Assembly (NCBI RefSeq): GCF_002727065.1 | Contig: NZ_PDVP01000002.1 | Coordinates: 576,083 to 640,082, forward strand | Direction of reading: 5' to 3' | From: Zhengella mangrovi | Lineage (GTDB): Bacteria; Pseudomonadota; Alphaproteobacteria; Rhizobiales; Rhizobiaceae | Length of the DNA stretch: 64,000 bases | Shown here: piece by piece, positions 24,520-33,225 of the stretch | Position numbering within the stretch: the stretch's first letter is position 1 | How the letters are laid out: each line of letters starts with the position of its first letter | The notes under the pieces: model-generated | Databases searched by the model: none | Told to the model about the DNA's origin: nothing | The model's input: the letters and a program-made list of their open reading frames with translations, nothing else | Program-made: the position numbers and the translations under genes

Positions 24520-27510
24520 TTACTCACCCGATGCCGCCTCGGCTTTTGCGCGAAGCAGCGTCTGGAAGTGTTTACGCACAAGAAGGGACATTTCTTTGAC
24601 ATGGGCTTCCAGAACCGAAAAATCCGGCAGGTCGGTCGAGCGCAAAAGGAGATCGACCAGGCCAGGCGGCGCGTCGTCGCGCTCGAACGGACCCGTGAGG
24701 CAGAGGCGAAGCATCTGCGTCAGCGCCATGTAGAGGGTCCATGCCGCGACAAGGTCGTCGCGCAGCGCGGGGTCTGCGAAATCCGCCGAAAGCGCACCCA
24801 GGACATCGCTCGTGGAGGTCAGGACGCCGCCGTCCTCCGGCAAGTCGACCTGGCCGGTCAGACGCGCCACCTGGGCGATGAATTCCAGGTCGATCAGGCC
24901 GCCGGGCACCAGTTTCAGGTCCCAGTGGTCGCGCGGCGGCTTCTCCTCACCGATGAGCTTGCGCATGTCGCGTGCTTCCTTGCGGATCCGCGCGGCATCG
25001 TGGCCCGCATCGGCGAGGATCCCGGCGATCCTGTCGGTCATCTCGCGGCTCAGGTGCTCGTTGCCGGCGACCATGCGGCCACGCGTCAGTGCCATGTGCT
25101 CCCAGACCCAGGCCTCGCTGCGCTGGTACTTGCAGAAGCTTTCCACGTGGGTGGCGACCGGCCCCTTGTTGCCCGAGGGCCGCAGGCGCAGGTCCAGTTC
25201 GTAGAGCACGCCCTCCGCGGTGGGCGCGGAGACCGCGGCGATCAGGCGCTGGGTCAGGCGGATGTAATATTGCGACGGTGCGAGCGCCTTCTGGCCATCG
25301 CTCTCCATCGCTTCGGGATCGTGGTCATAGAGCAGGATCAGGTCGACATCGGAGCCGGCGGTCAGTTCCCGGCTGCCCAGCTTGCCCATGCCGAGGATCG
25401 CGACACGGCCGCCGGCAACGCGGCCATGGCGAACCGCGAATTCCTCCTCGACCGCATCCAGCGCGGCGCCGATGGTCAGGTCTGCGAGGTCCGAGAAGGC
25501 CTTGCCGGCGCGCCGGGCATCGATGGAGCCGGTCAGCAGGCGCACGCCGATCAGGAATTTCTGTTCAGCAGCGAAAATGCGCAGGCGGTCGAGCACTTCC
25601 TCGTGCAGTGTCGCACCGGCCAGGAAGCTCTCCAGCCGCTCGGCGAGGTAGGCCCGCGTCGGCAGGTCGGAGATCAGCGCCGGGTCCAGGAGGCCGTCGA
25701 AGACATGGGCGCGCCGGGTGATGATGCCGGCCAGGCGCGGCGCGGCGCCCATGATGGTCGCCAGCAGGTCGAGGAGCGCCGGGTTCGTCTGCAGGAGCGA
25801 GAACAACTGGATGCCGGACGGCAAGCCGGCCAGGAACTCGTCGAAGCGCAGCAGGGCCTCGTCGGCGCGGCGGGTGGCGCCGAAGGTCTTCAGCAGGGCC
25901 GGCGTCAGCTCGGTCAGGCGTTCGCGGGCCTCGGCCGACTGGGTGGCGCGGTAGCGGCCGAAATGCCAGGTGCGGATGACGCGGGCCATGTCGCTCGGAC
26001 GTTCGAAGCCCAGTTGCGACAGGGTTTCCAGCGTGCCGGGATCGTCGTCCTCGCCGGTGAAGACGAGGTTGCCCATGTCGCCGGACAGTTGCGGCGCGGT
26101 CTCGAAGAGCGCGGCATAGTGGGATTCGACGGTCTTCAACGCCGCGCGGAACCGCTCGGAGAAATCGTCGATGCCGGAAAAGCCGAGCATGAGGGCAATG
26201 CGCCGGATACCCTCGTCGTCCTCGGGCAGGATGTGCGTCTGCTCGTCGGCGACGATCTGGATGGCATGCTCGACGTTGCGCAGGAACCAGTATTGCTCCT
26301 CCATCTCGGCCGCCGTCTCCGGCTCGATCCAGCGGCGTTCGGCCAGCTTGTAGAGCATGGGAATGGTCTGGCGACCGCGCAGTTCGGGGAAGCGGCCACC
26401 GGCGATCAACTGCTGGGTCTGGACGAAGAACTCGATTTCGCGAATGCCGCCCCGCCCGAGCTTGACGTTGTGGCCGTGCACGGCGATGGCATCGTGCCCG
26501 CGGTGGGCGTGGATCTGACGCTTGATGGAATGGACGTCGGCGATGGCCGCATAGTCCATGTACTTGCGCCAGACATAGGGCTGCAACTCCTTCAGGAAGG
26601 CGTCCCCGGCGCGAATGTCGCCGGCCACCGGGCGGGCCTTGATCATCGCCGCGCGCTCCCAGTTCTGCCCCCTGCCCTCGTAGTAGATCAGCGCTGCCTC
26701 CACGGGGATGGCGAGCGCCGTGGAACCGGGATCGGGCCGCAGGCGCAGGTCGGTGCGGAAGACGTAGCCGTATTCGGTGCGGTCCTGGAGAATGCGGACA
26801 AGGCGGCGGGTCAACCGGACGAATGTGTCGGCAGCATCCCACGGATCTCCTACCGCGGGCGCGGAGGGATCGAAGAAGACGACGAGGTCGATGTCGGAGG
26901 AGAAGTTCAGCTCGCAGGCGCCGAGCTTGCCCATGCCGAGGACGATCCAGCCCGACCCGGTTTCGGGATCGGCGGCATCCGGCAGGGTCAGCTTGCCCTG
27001 GCGCGCGGCATCGGCCAGCAGGAAACGGATGGCCGCACCGATGGCGGCATCGGCCAGCGCGGACAGGCGCCCGACCGTGACGCGGGCATGGCCACCATGG
27101 GCGAGGTCGTCCAGCGCGATCAGCGCATGGGCCTCGGCCTTGAGGAGGCGCAGGTCGCGCATCAGGCCGGTCTCGGTCTGCTCCTCCTTCAGTCCGGCCG
27201 CGCGGATCCCGGCGAAAATGGCATCGAGGCACTTCTCCTGGCCATCTTCGGCCAGGCGGGAAAGGATGGCAGGGTCGCGGCGGACGGTATCGCGCAGGAA
27301 GGGCGACAGGTCGAGCGCGGCAGCGACAAAGGCCGCATTGACGTCGTCCGGGCGTTCCAGGATGCGGGCAAGACCGTCCAGGCCGGCATCGCCAGCCCGT
27401 CCGGCTAGATCGCGGCACTCGTCGCGGGCATGGTCCGGATCCAGCGGGACCAGAACGGCCTGGTCATCGCCGAACCACGGTCTTGAGGCTTGCCCGGCTT
27501 GCGACGTCAT
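24520..27510 (-). CDS. glnE: bifunctional glutamine synthetase adenylyltransferase/deadenylyltransferase
   Basis: A 996-residue protein with two nucleotidyltransferase domains: FSSDIDLVVFFDP near residue 200 (deadenylylating half) and AGSDVDLILLYDHD near residue 717 (adenylylating half), each followed by a helical GlnD_UR_UTase-like domain. It adds or removes AMP on glutamine synthetase in response to nitrogen status through PII. The start codon overlaps the stop of the preceding kinase gene by 4 bases (ATGA), so it is translationally coupled to the two-component pair. This order is shared with other Rhizobiales as I recall. Confidence 0.97.
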   Translation of the reverse strand: MTSQAGQASRPWFGDDQAVLVPLDPDHARDECRDLAGRAGDAGLDGLARILERPDDVNAAFVAAALDLSPFLRDTVRRDPAILSRLAEDGQEKCLDAIFAGIRAAGLKEEQTETGLMRDLRLLKAEAHALIALDDLAHGGHARVTVGRLSALADAAIGAAIRFLLADAARQGKLTLPDAADPETGSGWIVLGMGKLGACELNFSSDIDLVVFFDPSAPAVGDPWDAADTFVRLTRRLVRILQDRTEYGYVFRTDLRLRPDPGSTALAIPVEAALIYYEGRGQNWERAAMIKARPVAGDIRAGDAFLKELQPYVWRKYMDYAAIADVHSIKRQIHAHRGHDAIAVHGHNVKLGRGGIREIEFFVQTQQLIAGGRFPELRGRQTIPMLYKLAERRWIEPETAAEMEEQYWFLRNVEHAIQIVADEQTHILPEDDEGIRRIALMLGFSGIDDFSERFRAALKTVESHYAALFETAPQLSGDMGNLVFTGEDDDPGTLETLSQLGFERPSDMARVIRTWHFGRYRATQSAEARERLTELTPALLKTFGATRRADEALLRFDEFLAGLPSGIQLFSLLQTNPALLDLLATIMGAAPRLAGIITRRAHVFDGLLDPALISDLPTRAYLAERLESFLAGATLHEEVLDRLRIFAAEQKFLIGVRLLTGSIDARRAGKAFSDLADLTIGAALDAVEEEFAVRHGRVAGGRVAILGMGKLGSRELTAGSDVDLILLYDHDPEAMESDGQKALAPSQYYIRLTQRLIAAVSAPTAEGVLYELDLRLRPSGNKGPVATHVESFCKYQRSEAWVWEHMALTRGRMVAGNEHLSREMTDRIAGILADAGHDAARIRKEARDMRKLIGEEKPPRDHWDLKLVPGGLIDLEFIAQVARLTGQVDLPEDGGVLTSTSDVLGALSADFADPALRDDLVAAWTLYMALTQMLRLCLTGPFERDDAPPGLVDLLLRSTDLPDFSVLEAHVKEMSLLVRKHFQTLLRAKAEAASGE

Positions 27511-28916
27511 GGTTTTTCCTCCCCCCTGGAAAAGATCATCGACACGGCGAGTCCGGGGCCGGCGTCGCCGAGATCCAGGCGCCCACCGTGGAACTTCATC
27601 ACCGCCTTTGCAAGCGCGAGGCCGAGACCGGAGCCGGGCTGGCTCCGGCTTTCCTCCAGCCGCACGAAGCGTTCGGTCGCGCGTTCGCGATCATCCGGCG
27701 AAATGCCCGGGCCGTTGTCGATGACGGACAGGACCGGCCCCTCCGGCCGGCTGGCAAGGGAAACCGTGACGCGGGCGTCCTTGCCGTCACCGCCGGCATA
27801 CTTGATGGCATTGTCGACCACGTTGGAGACCATCTGGCCGATCAGTTCGCGGTTCCCGGCCACCTGCGCGTCGGCCAGCGGACCGCAGGCGAGCGTGACC
27901 CCGGCTTCCTCGGCCAGCGGCTCGTAGAGTTCGCAGACATCCCGGGCGACGGTGGCGAGGTCGACCGGCCCGCGCTCGGTGACGCCGTTGCCCGCTTCGA
28001 GGCGGGAAATCATCAGGATGGCATTGAAGGTTCGGATCAGGTGGTCGGATTCGGCCACCGCCTGCTCGAGGCCCGCGCGCAGTTCCGCCTCGTTGCTGGA
28101 CGACGCCAGCGCCACCTCGGCGCGGTTGCGCAGCCGGGTGAGCGGCGTTTTCAGGTCATGGGCGATATTGTCGGCGACCTGCTTCAGGCCATCGTTGAGC
28201 TCGGCGATGCGCGCCAGCATGGCATTCAGGTTGATCGACAGGCGGTCGAACTCGTCGCCGGAGCCGGAGACCGGCAGACGTCCGCCGAGGTCGCCGCCCA
28301 TGATGCGGCGGCTGGCCGCGGAGACGGCATCGATGCGCTTCAAGGCGCGGCGGCCGACGAAGAACCAGATCAGGAAACCGCCGAAGGCCATCATGCCGAG
28401 CGCCAGGATAAGCGCCTTGCGAACAACGACGCGCAGGCGTTCGGGCTCGCCCAGGTCCTTGCCGACCATGGCCAGCAGCCCGTTGGGCAGTTCGAAGATG
28501 CGGGCAATCGCCTTGTGCGGATCGTCGCTGTCGCGGGCGGCGGCGCCCTCGCCGTAGCGGACATAGGTGAAGGGCCGTTCCGTCCAGCCCTTGTTGTCGA
28601 GGATGCCGGGCGCAAGGCTCTGGACGTTGCCGGCGAGGATGCGGCCGGCGGGATCGGCGATCAGGAAGAGATTGGCGCCGGGCTGGCGGGCGCGGCGGTC
28701 AATGGACCGGACGATGCCCGGCAGGCCGGCAACCTCGTAGACCTGGGAAAGCTGGGCGATCTCCTGGTCGATCGATTCCCGCGTCTGCCCGGTCAGCATG
28801 CGCACCGACAGCGACGTCATGTAGGTCACCAGCGCGATGGCACAGACCATGAAGAGCAGGATGAAGAGCGCCGACAGGCGGGCGGCGGTCGTGTTCAGGA
28901 TCGCCGGCAGGCGCAT
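27507..28916 (-). CDS. membrane sensor histidine kinase
   Basis: A 469-residue protein. One membrane helix at residues 13-33 and a second near 165-190 bound a periplasmic sensor of about 130 residues. A HAMP segment leads to HisKA with the acceptor histidine in NIAHDLKTPLTRLRNR (about 250-265) and an ATPase domain (VVDNAIKYAGG, VIDNGPGI, GSGLGLALAK). It is the cognate kinase of the response regulator that ends 4 bases upstream. The pair lies between degP and glnE, the place of an uncharacterised pair in other Rhizobiales. Confidence 0.93.
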   Translation of the reverse strand: MRLPAILNTTAARLSALFILLFMVCAIALVTYMTSLSVRMLTGQTRESIDQEIAQLSQVYEVAGLPGIVRSIDRRARQPGANLFLIADPAGRILAGNVQSLAPGILDNKGWTERPFTYVRYGEGAAARDSDDPHKAIARIFELPNGLLAMVGKDLGEPERLRVVVRKALILALGMMAFGGFLIWFFVGRRALKRIDAVSAASRRIMGGDLGGRLPVSGSGDEFDRLSINLNAMLARIAELNDGLKQVADNIAHDLKTPLTRLRNRAEVALASSSNEAELRAGLEQAVAESDHLIRTFNAILMISRLEAGNGVTERGPVDLATVARDVCELYEPLAEEAGVTLACGPLADAQVAGNRELIGQMVSNVVDNAIKYAGGDGKDARVTVSLASRPEGPVLSVIDNGPGISPDDRERATERFVRLEESRSQPGSGLGLALAKAVMKFHGGRLDLGDAGPGLAVSMIFSRGEEKP

Positions 28917-28920
28917 AGGC

Positions 28921-29595
28921 TCATCCTGCCTTGAGCATGTATCCGGCGCCACGCACCGTGTGCAGGATGGGCGTCTCGAAGCCCTTCTCGATCTTCGAGC
29001 GCAGCCGCGAAACGTGGACGTCGATCACGTTGGTCTGCGGATCGAAGTGGTAATCCCAGACGTTTTCCAGCAGCATGGTGCGGGTCACCACCTGTCCGGC
29101 ATGGCGCATGAGATATTCCAGCAGGCGGAATTCGCGCGGCTGGAGCGTGATGTCCTGCCCGGCGCGCCGGACGGAATGGGACAGGCGGTCGAGTTCCAGG
29201 TCGCCGACGCGATAGACGGTTTCGCTGTCCTTGGCGCCGGAGCGCCGGTTGAGCACCTCGACGCGCGCCAGCAGCTCGGAAAAGGCATAGGGCTTGGTCA
29301 GGTAATCGTCGCCACCGGCGCGCAGGCCGGTCACGCGGTCATCCACCTCGCCCAGCGCGGAGAGGATGAGCACCGGGGTCTCGATGCCACGGGCGCGCAG
29401 GCCCGCGATCACCGACAGGCCGTCACGGCGCGGCAGCATGCGGTCGACGACGAGGATATCGTAACTGCCCGTCTCGCCCAGGGCGAAGCCGGTTTCGCCG
29501 TCTCCGGCGACGTGGGCGACGTGGCCGCTTTCCTCGAAGGCTTTCGCCAGGTAGTCGGCCGCCTCGCGGTCGTCTTCGATCACCAGTATCTTCAT
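28921..29595 (-). CDS. OmpR-family response regulator
   Basis: A 224-residue protein with a receiver domain (acidic pocket IEDD, phospho-acceptor Asp in ILVVDRMLP, conserved Lys in LTKPYAF) and a C-terminal winged helix (EFRLLEYLMRHAGQVVTR; VDVHVSRLRSKIEKG-like). It should regulate genes under control of the adjacent kinase. The ATG at 29595 gives the standard receiver start (MKILVIEDD). An in-frame ATG at 29637 has a better ribosome site (GAGGCGTTGAAT) and would add 14 residues, so that start is equally possible. Confidence 0.92.
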   Translation of the reverse strand: MKILVIEDDREAADYLAKAFEESGHVAHVAGDGETGFALGETGSYDILVVDRMLPRRDGLSVIAGLRARGIETPVLILSALGEVDDRVTGLRAGGDDYLTKPYAFSELLARVEVLNRRSGAKDSETVYRVGDLELDRLSHSVRRAGQDITLQPREFRLLEYLMRHAGQVVTRTMLLENVWDYHFDPQTNVIDVHVSRLRSKIEKGFETPILHTVRGAGYMLKAG

Positions 29596-29680
29596 GGTGT
29601 CGGTCTTAACGGATTCACGGCCGATTTGGGACTGCATATTCAACGCCTCACTCCCTCTTTTTCAGCCTCGCAAACGGAAT

Positions 29681-29712
29681 GCGGCAGCGGGTGATGGGGA
29701 ACCCGCTGCCGC
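29681..29712 (-). terminator. perfect 12-bp hairpin between degP and the response regulator gene
   Basis: GCGGCAGCGGGT (29681-29692) and ACCCGCTGCCGC (29701-29712) pair perfectly around an 8-base loop. On the minus strand the stem is followed by ATTCCGTTTG, only weakly T-rich, so it may be an imperfect terminator of degP or an attenuator controlling read-through into the two-component operon. Confidence 0.45.
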
Positions 29713-29814
29713 GCAGCCTCGCGCACGAGGCATTCGGGGCTGCCATGCCTCCGCCGCCATGGCCCTTGAGGGTGAGTGGGACCGGACGGCGAAGGCAAGC
29801 TCGGCAAACGGCGA

Positions 29815-31338
29815 TCAGCCGTTCATGACCGGCAGGGCGACGAAGCGGTTGGACCCGTTGCGCTCCACCTGGAGAAGGACGGCCTTGCGGCCCGCCTTGT
29901 TGGCGGCATCGACGGCTGCCTGGACGTCCGCGAGGCTCGCCACCGGGCTGGAATTGACCGACACGATGATGTCGCCGGCCTGGATGCCGCGATCCTCGGC
30001 GTCGGACCCGGAGGCGACATCGGTCACGACGACGCCCTTGCCGTCATCGGACGGCGTGACCGTGAGTCCGAACTCCTCCATCGTACCCGGCTGGGCCGGC
30101 GTGGACTGCTGGCCGTTGTCGTTGCTGGCCATGTCGTTCATCTTCGGCATGGTGCCAAGCTTGACGGTGATGTCCTGGGACTTGCCGTCGCGCCAGACCG
30201 AGACATTCACGTCGGTGCCGGGATTGATGCCACCGATCTTGCGGGCCAGGTCGCGCGGGCTGTCGACCGTGTCGCTGTCGACCGCGGTGATGATGTCGCC
30301 GGCCTTGAGGCCAGCGGCCAGCGCCGGGCTGCCCGGCTGCGGTTCGGCGACGATGGCGCCCTTGGCATCGGCCAGGCCGACGGATTCGGCGATATCCTTG
30401 GTCACCGGCTGGATCTGCACGCCAAGCCAGCCGCGCTGGATCGAGCCGTGCTGGATCAGGTCCTGCACCACGTTCTTGGCAATCGACGCCGGGATGGCGA
30501 AGGCGATGCCGACGTTGCCGCCGGACGGCGAGAAGATGGCGGTGTTGATGCCGATCACCTCACCCTTCAGGTTGAAGGCGGGGCCGCCGGAATTGCCGCG
30601 GTTCACCGCCGCATCGATCTGGATGAAATCGTCGTAGGGGCCGGCGCCGATGTCACGGCCGCGTGCCGAGACGATGCCAGCGGTCACGGAACCGCCCAGG
30701 CCGAAGGGGTTGCCGACCGCGACGACCCAATCGCCGACGCGCACCTTGCTGTCATCGGCAAAGCCGACATAGGTGAACTTGCGTGCATTCTCGACCTTGA
30801 GGACTGCAAGGTCCGTGCGCGGGTCTGTGCCCACCAGCTTGGCATCGAGTTCCGTGCCGTCATCCATGACGACCGAATAGGCTGCACCGCCTTCGACGAC
30901 GTGGTTGTTGGTGACGAGGTAGCCATCGTCGGAAATGAAGAAGCCGGAGCCCTGCGAGGTCGGGCGCAGATGCGGGCGGCGGTTGCCGTTCGGTGCCTGG
31001 CGCCCCTGCTGGTCACCGGGGCCACGGAATTCGCGGAAGAAGCGGCGAAGCGGATGATCCGGCGGCAGGTTGTCCATGCCCGGCATGCCGGGGAAGTTGA
31101 AGGAGAAGCCGTCGTTGCTGGCCGGCTGGACGTCGCTCTTGACGCGGACGGAGACGACCGCCGGAGAAACCTTCTCGACGACATCGGCAAAGCCGGGATT
31201 CATCTGGGTCGCCTCGACCTTCACCGCCTCGGCGTGAGCGGAGGGAGACAGGGCGGCCATTCCGGATGCGGACGCAATCGCGACGGCGGCGGCCGCGGCC
31301 ATGTAGCGCATACGCAGCTTGGATGTTGTTGCGGTCAT
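29815..31338 (-). CDS. degP: Do family periplasmic serine endopeptidase/chaperone
   Basis: A 507-residue HtrA protein. A signal peptide (to about residue 37, PSAHAEA) is followed by a trypsin-like domain with triad residues in VTNNHVV (His), RTDLAVLKV (Asp) and RGNSGGPAF (Ser, about 247), then two PDZ domains (about 300-390 and 420-505). It degrades or refolds misfolded envelope proteins. The ATG at 31338 has an AGGA-rich upstream site. It lies downstream of the ccm genes with the hydrolase-OsmC gene in between; in the gene order I recall from related species degP follows ccmH directly. Confidence 0.96.
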   Translation of the reverse strand: MTATTSKLRMRYMAAAAAVAIASASGMAALSPSAHAEAVKVEATQMNPGFADVVEKVSPAVVSVRVKSDVQPASNDGFSFNFPGMPGMDNLPPDHPLRRFFREFRGPGDQQGRQAPNGNRRPHLRPTSQGSGFFISDDGYLVTNNHVVEGGAAYSVVMDDGTELDAKLVGTDPRTDLAVLKVENARKFTYVGFADDSKVRVGDWVVAVGNPFGLGGSVTAGIVSARGRDIGAGPYDDFIQIDAAVNRGNSGGPAFNLKGEVIGINTAIFSPSGGNVGIAFAIPASIAKNVVQDLIQHGSIQRGWLGVQIQPVTKDIAESVGLADAKGAIVAEPQPGSPALAAGLKAGDIITAVDSDTVDSPRDLARKIGGINPGTDVNVSVWRDGKSQDITVKLGTMPKMNDMASNDNGQQSTPAQPGTMEEFGLTVTPSDDGKGVVVTDVASGSDAEDRGIQAGDIIVSVNSSPVASLADVQAAVDAANKAGRKAVLLQVERNGSNRFVALPVMNG

Positions 31339-31460
31339 GTCTTCGATATCCTTTCCTCGTTCGGCGCCTTCGGGCACCTTCGAAAGGATATCTAGGACAG
31401 GTCACATTACGCGGCTCTTTCCGGTGAATGAAACTTTTGTAATGTCACGGAAAACCGCGT

Positions 31461-32696
31461 TCAGCCGTCGCCGTTCAGGCGGGTCGCCACCTTCGAGCCA
31501 TGCTCCAGCGTGCGATGAACCGGGCACTTGCCGGCGATTTCCACCATCTTGTCGCGCAGCGCTTCGGGAATCCCGCCCTCCACGGAAATGACCCGCTCGA
31601 AGCGATCGACACGGCCGCCCATGGCCTTTTCCTCGTCGCTGCACTCGGCGCAATCGGCGGCATGGATCTTGGCATGACTGACATCGACCGTGACGCGGCC
31701 AAGGTCCAGCTTCTTGCGGTCGGCATACATGCGCAGGGTCATCGACGTACAGGCGCCCAGCGCGGCGGACAGGAAATCATAGGGCGACGGCCCCGTATCC
31801 AGCCCACCGACGCTTTCCGGCTCGTCGGCAAACAGGCGATGGCGGCCAGCGAGGACCGAATTCTGGAACGTGCCCTGCCCCGTCTCTGAAACACGCACAT
31901 GTTCGCGCGCCGTTTCGCCCTGGGCGCGGTCGGACGGCAGGTAGCGCGAAACCCAGCCGGCGATCACCGAGGCCGCGAACTGGGCATCTTCTGGCCTGGT
32001 GAGCAGGTGGTCGGCATGATCGAGCGAGATGAAGCTCTTGGGGTGCCTGGCCGCTTCGAAGATGGCCGCGGCATTATCGATGCCGACCGTTTCGTCATAG
32101 GGCGAGTGCAGGATGAGCAGAGCCTTTCGCATCCCATGCACGGCCTTGCGGACATTGGCGGTTTCCACGTCCTCGACGAAATCGCGCGATATCGTGAACT
32201 CCCGGCCAGCCAGGTTCACCTTTGCCTGTCCCTGTTCGCGGATTTCAGCGAGCGAGGCATGGAAGCCGCGCAGCACATGGTCGGCATCGGCGGGCGCGCC
32301 AATGGTCACCACGGCCTTCGCCTCGGGGATTTTCAATGCCACGGACAGAACGGCGGCGCCGCCCAGCGAATGCCCGACCAGGATGGTTGGCGCCTCGTAA
32401 TTCGCGCGCAGCCAGTCGGCGGCGGCGATCAGGTCACCGCAATTGGAGGAGAAATCCGTGGAAGCGAATTCGCCTTCCGAGGAACCGAGGCCCGTGAAAT
32501 CGAAACGGAGAACGGCAATGCCGGCACGCGCCAGGTCGGCCGCGATCCGTCGTGCGGCCAGGATATCCTTGGAGCAGGTAAAGCAGTGGGCGAACAGAGC
32601 GTAGGCGCGCACGGGGCCGTCGGGCAAGTCGAGCCTGGCGGCCAGGCTGGCGCCGGAATGCCCGGCAAACTCGATGCGTCTCAACGTGGCAACCAT
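31461..32696 (-). CDS. alpha/beta hydrolase - OsmC fusion protein
   Basis: A 411-residue two-domain protein. Residues 1-255 form an alpha/beta hydrolase with nucleophile Ser in VGHSLGGAAV (about 108), an acid/His pair near HSPYDETVG and SLDHADHLLT, and an HCFTCSKD segment near the start typical of this fusion. Residues about 275-411 form an OsmC/Ohr-like domain (CTSMTLRMYADRK; ISVEGG; CPVHRTLEHG). OsmC domains reduce organic peroxides through cysteines. The joint substrate is unknown, possibly a peroxidised acyl compound. It lies between ccmH and degP. Confidence 0.94.
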   Translation of the reverse strand: MVATLRRIEFAGHSGASLAARLDLPDGPVRAYALFAHCFTCSKDILAARRIAADLARAGIAVLRFDFTGLGSSEGEFASTDFSSNCGDLIAAADWLRANYEAPTILVGHSLGGAAVLSVALKIPEAKAVVTIGAPADADHVLRGFHASLAEIREQGQAKVNLAGREFTISRDFVEDVETANVRKAVHGMRKALLILHSPYDETVGIDNAAAIFEAARHPKSFISLDHADHLLTRPEDAQFAASVIAGWVSRYLPSDRAQGETAREHVRVSETGQGTFQNSVLAGRHRLFADEPESVGGLDTGPSPYDFLSAALGACTSMTLRMYADRKKLDLGRVTVDVSHAKIHAADCAECSDEEKAMGGRVDRFERVISVEGGIPEALRDKMVEIAGKCPVHRTLEHGSKVATRLNGDG

Positions 32697-32745
32697 GGTC
32701 TTTTTCCCCCAAGTTCACGGTAGCGATCAATGCATGCACACGGCA

Positions 32746-33225
32746 CTAATCGCCTTCGGCCAAAATCTTCTTCAATTCAGCGTTTTCCGCCTCGCTGAGA
32801 CCGGTTGGAGCCGCGCGGCGGCGGTTCCGCACGCTGACGGCAACAAGAGCCCCGCCAAACAACAGAACGAGCACAGGCGTTCCCCAGAGCAGCAGCGTCT
32901 TGAGTTCGAAGCGGGGCTTCAGCAGAACGAATTCGCCGTAGCGTGAAACAACAAAGCGCACGACTTCCTCGTTCGTGTCGCCCTTTTCCAGCCGCTCGCG
33001 AACCAGGACACGCAGGTCGCGGGCCAGATCGGCATCGCTGTCGTCGATGGACTGGTTCTGACAGACCAGACAGCGCAATCCGGCCGAGATTTCGCGGGCG
33101 CGGTGCTCCAGCTTCGGATCGCTCAACATCTCGTCCGGCCGGACGGCGAAAGCCGGCGCCGCCTGGAGCAGCAGCATCGCAGCCGCGGCGAACGCCGGCA
33201 GAAGGCGGCGAATCCGCGAGGTCAT
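32746..33225 (-). CDS. ccmH: cytochrome c-type biogenesis protein CcmH
   Basis: A 159-residue protein with signal peptide (residues 1-27), the redox motif LRCLVCQNQSI (CxxC), and one membrane helix (LLLWGTPVLVLLFGGALVAV). It reduces or holds the CxxCH cysteines of apocytochrome c in the periplasm before haem attachment. Its ATG overlaps the ccmF stop by 4 bases (ATGA). It is the last gene of the ccmIEFH group, called cycL in rhizobia. Confidence 0.96.
   Translation of the reverse strand: MTSRIRRLLPAFAAAAMLLLQAAPAFAVRPDEMLSDPKLEHRAREISAGLRCLVCQNQSIDDSDADLARDLRVLVRERLEKGDTNEEVVRFVVSRYGEFVLLKPRFELKTLLLWGTPVLVLLFGGALVAVSVRNRRRAAPTGLSEAENAELKKILAEGD

Noticed and set aside
23248..27408. Very long plus-strand open frame of 1386 codons across the repeat array and glnE
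   Set aside because: It is antisense to glnE and the EF-hand gene and reads the tandem repeat as artificial protein; the minus strand shows clear domains and motifs.
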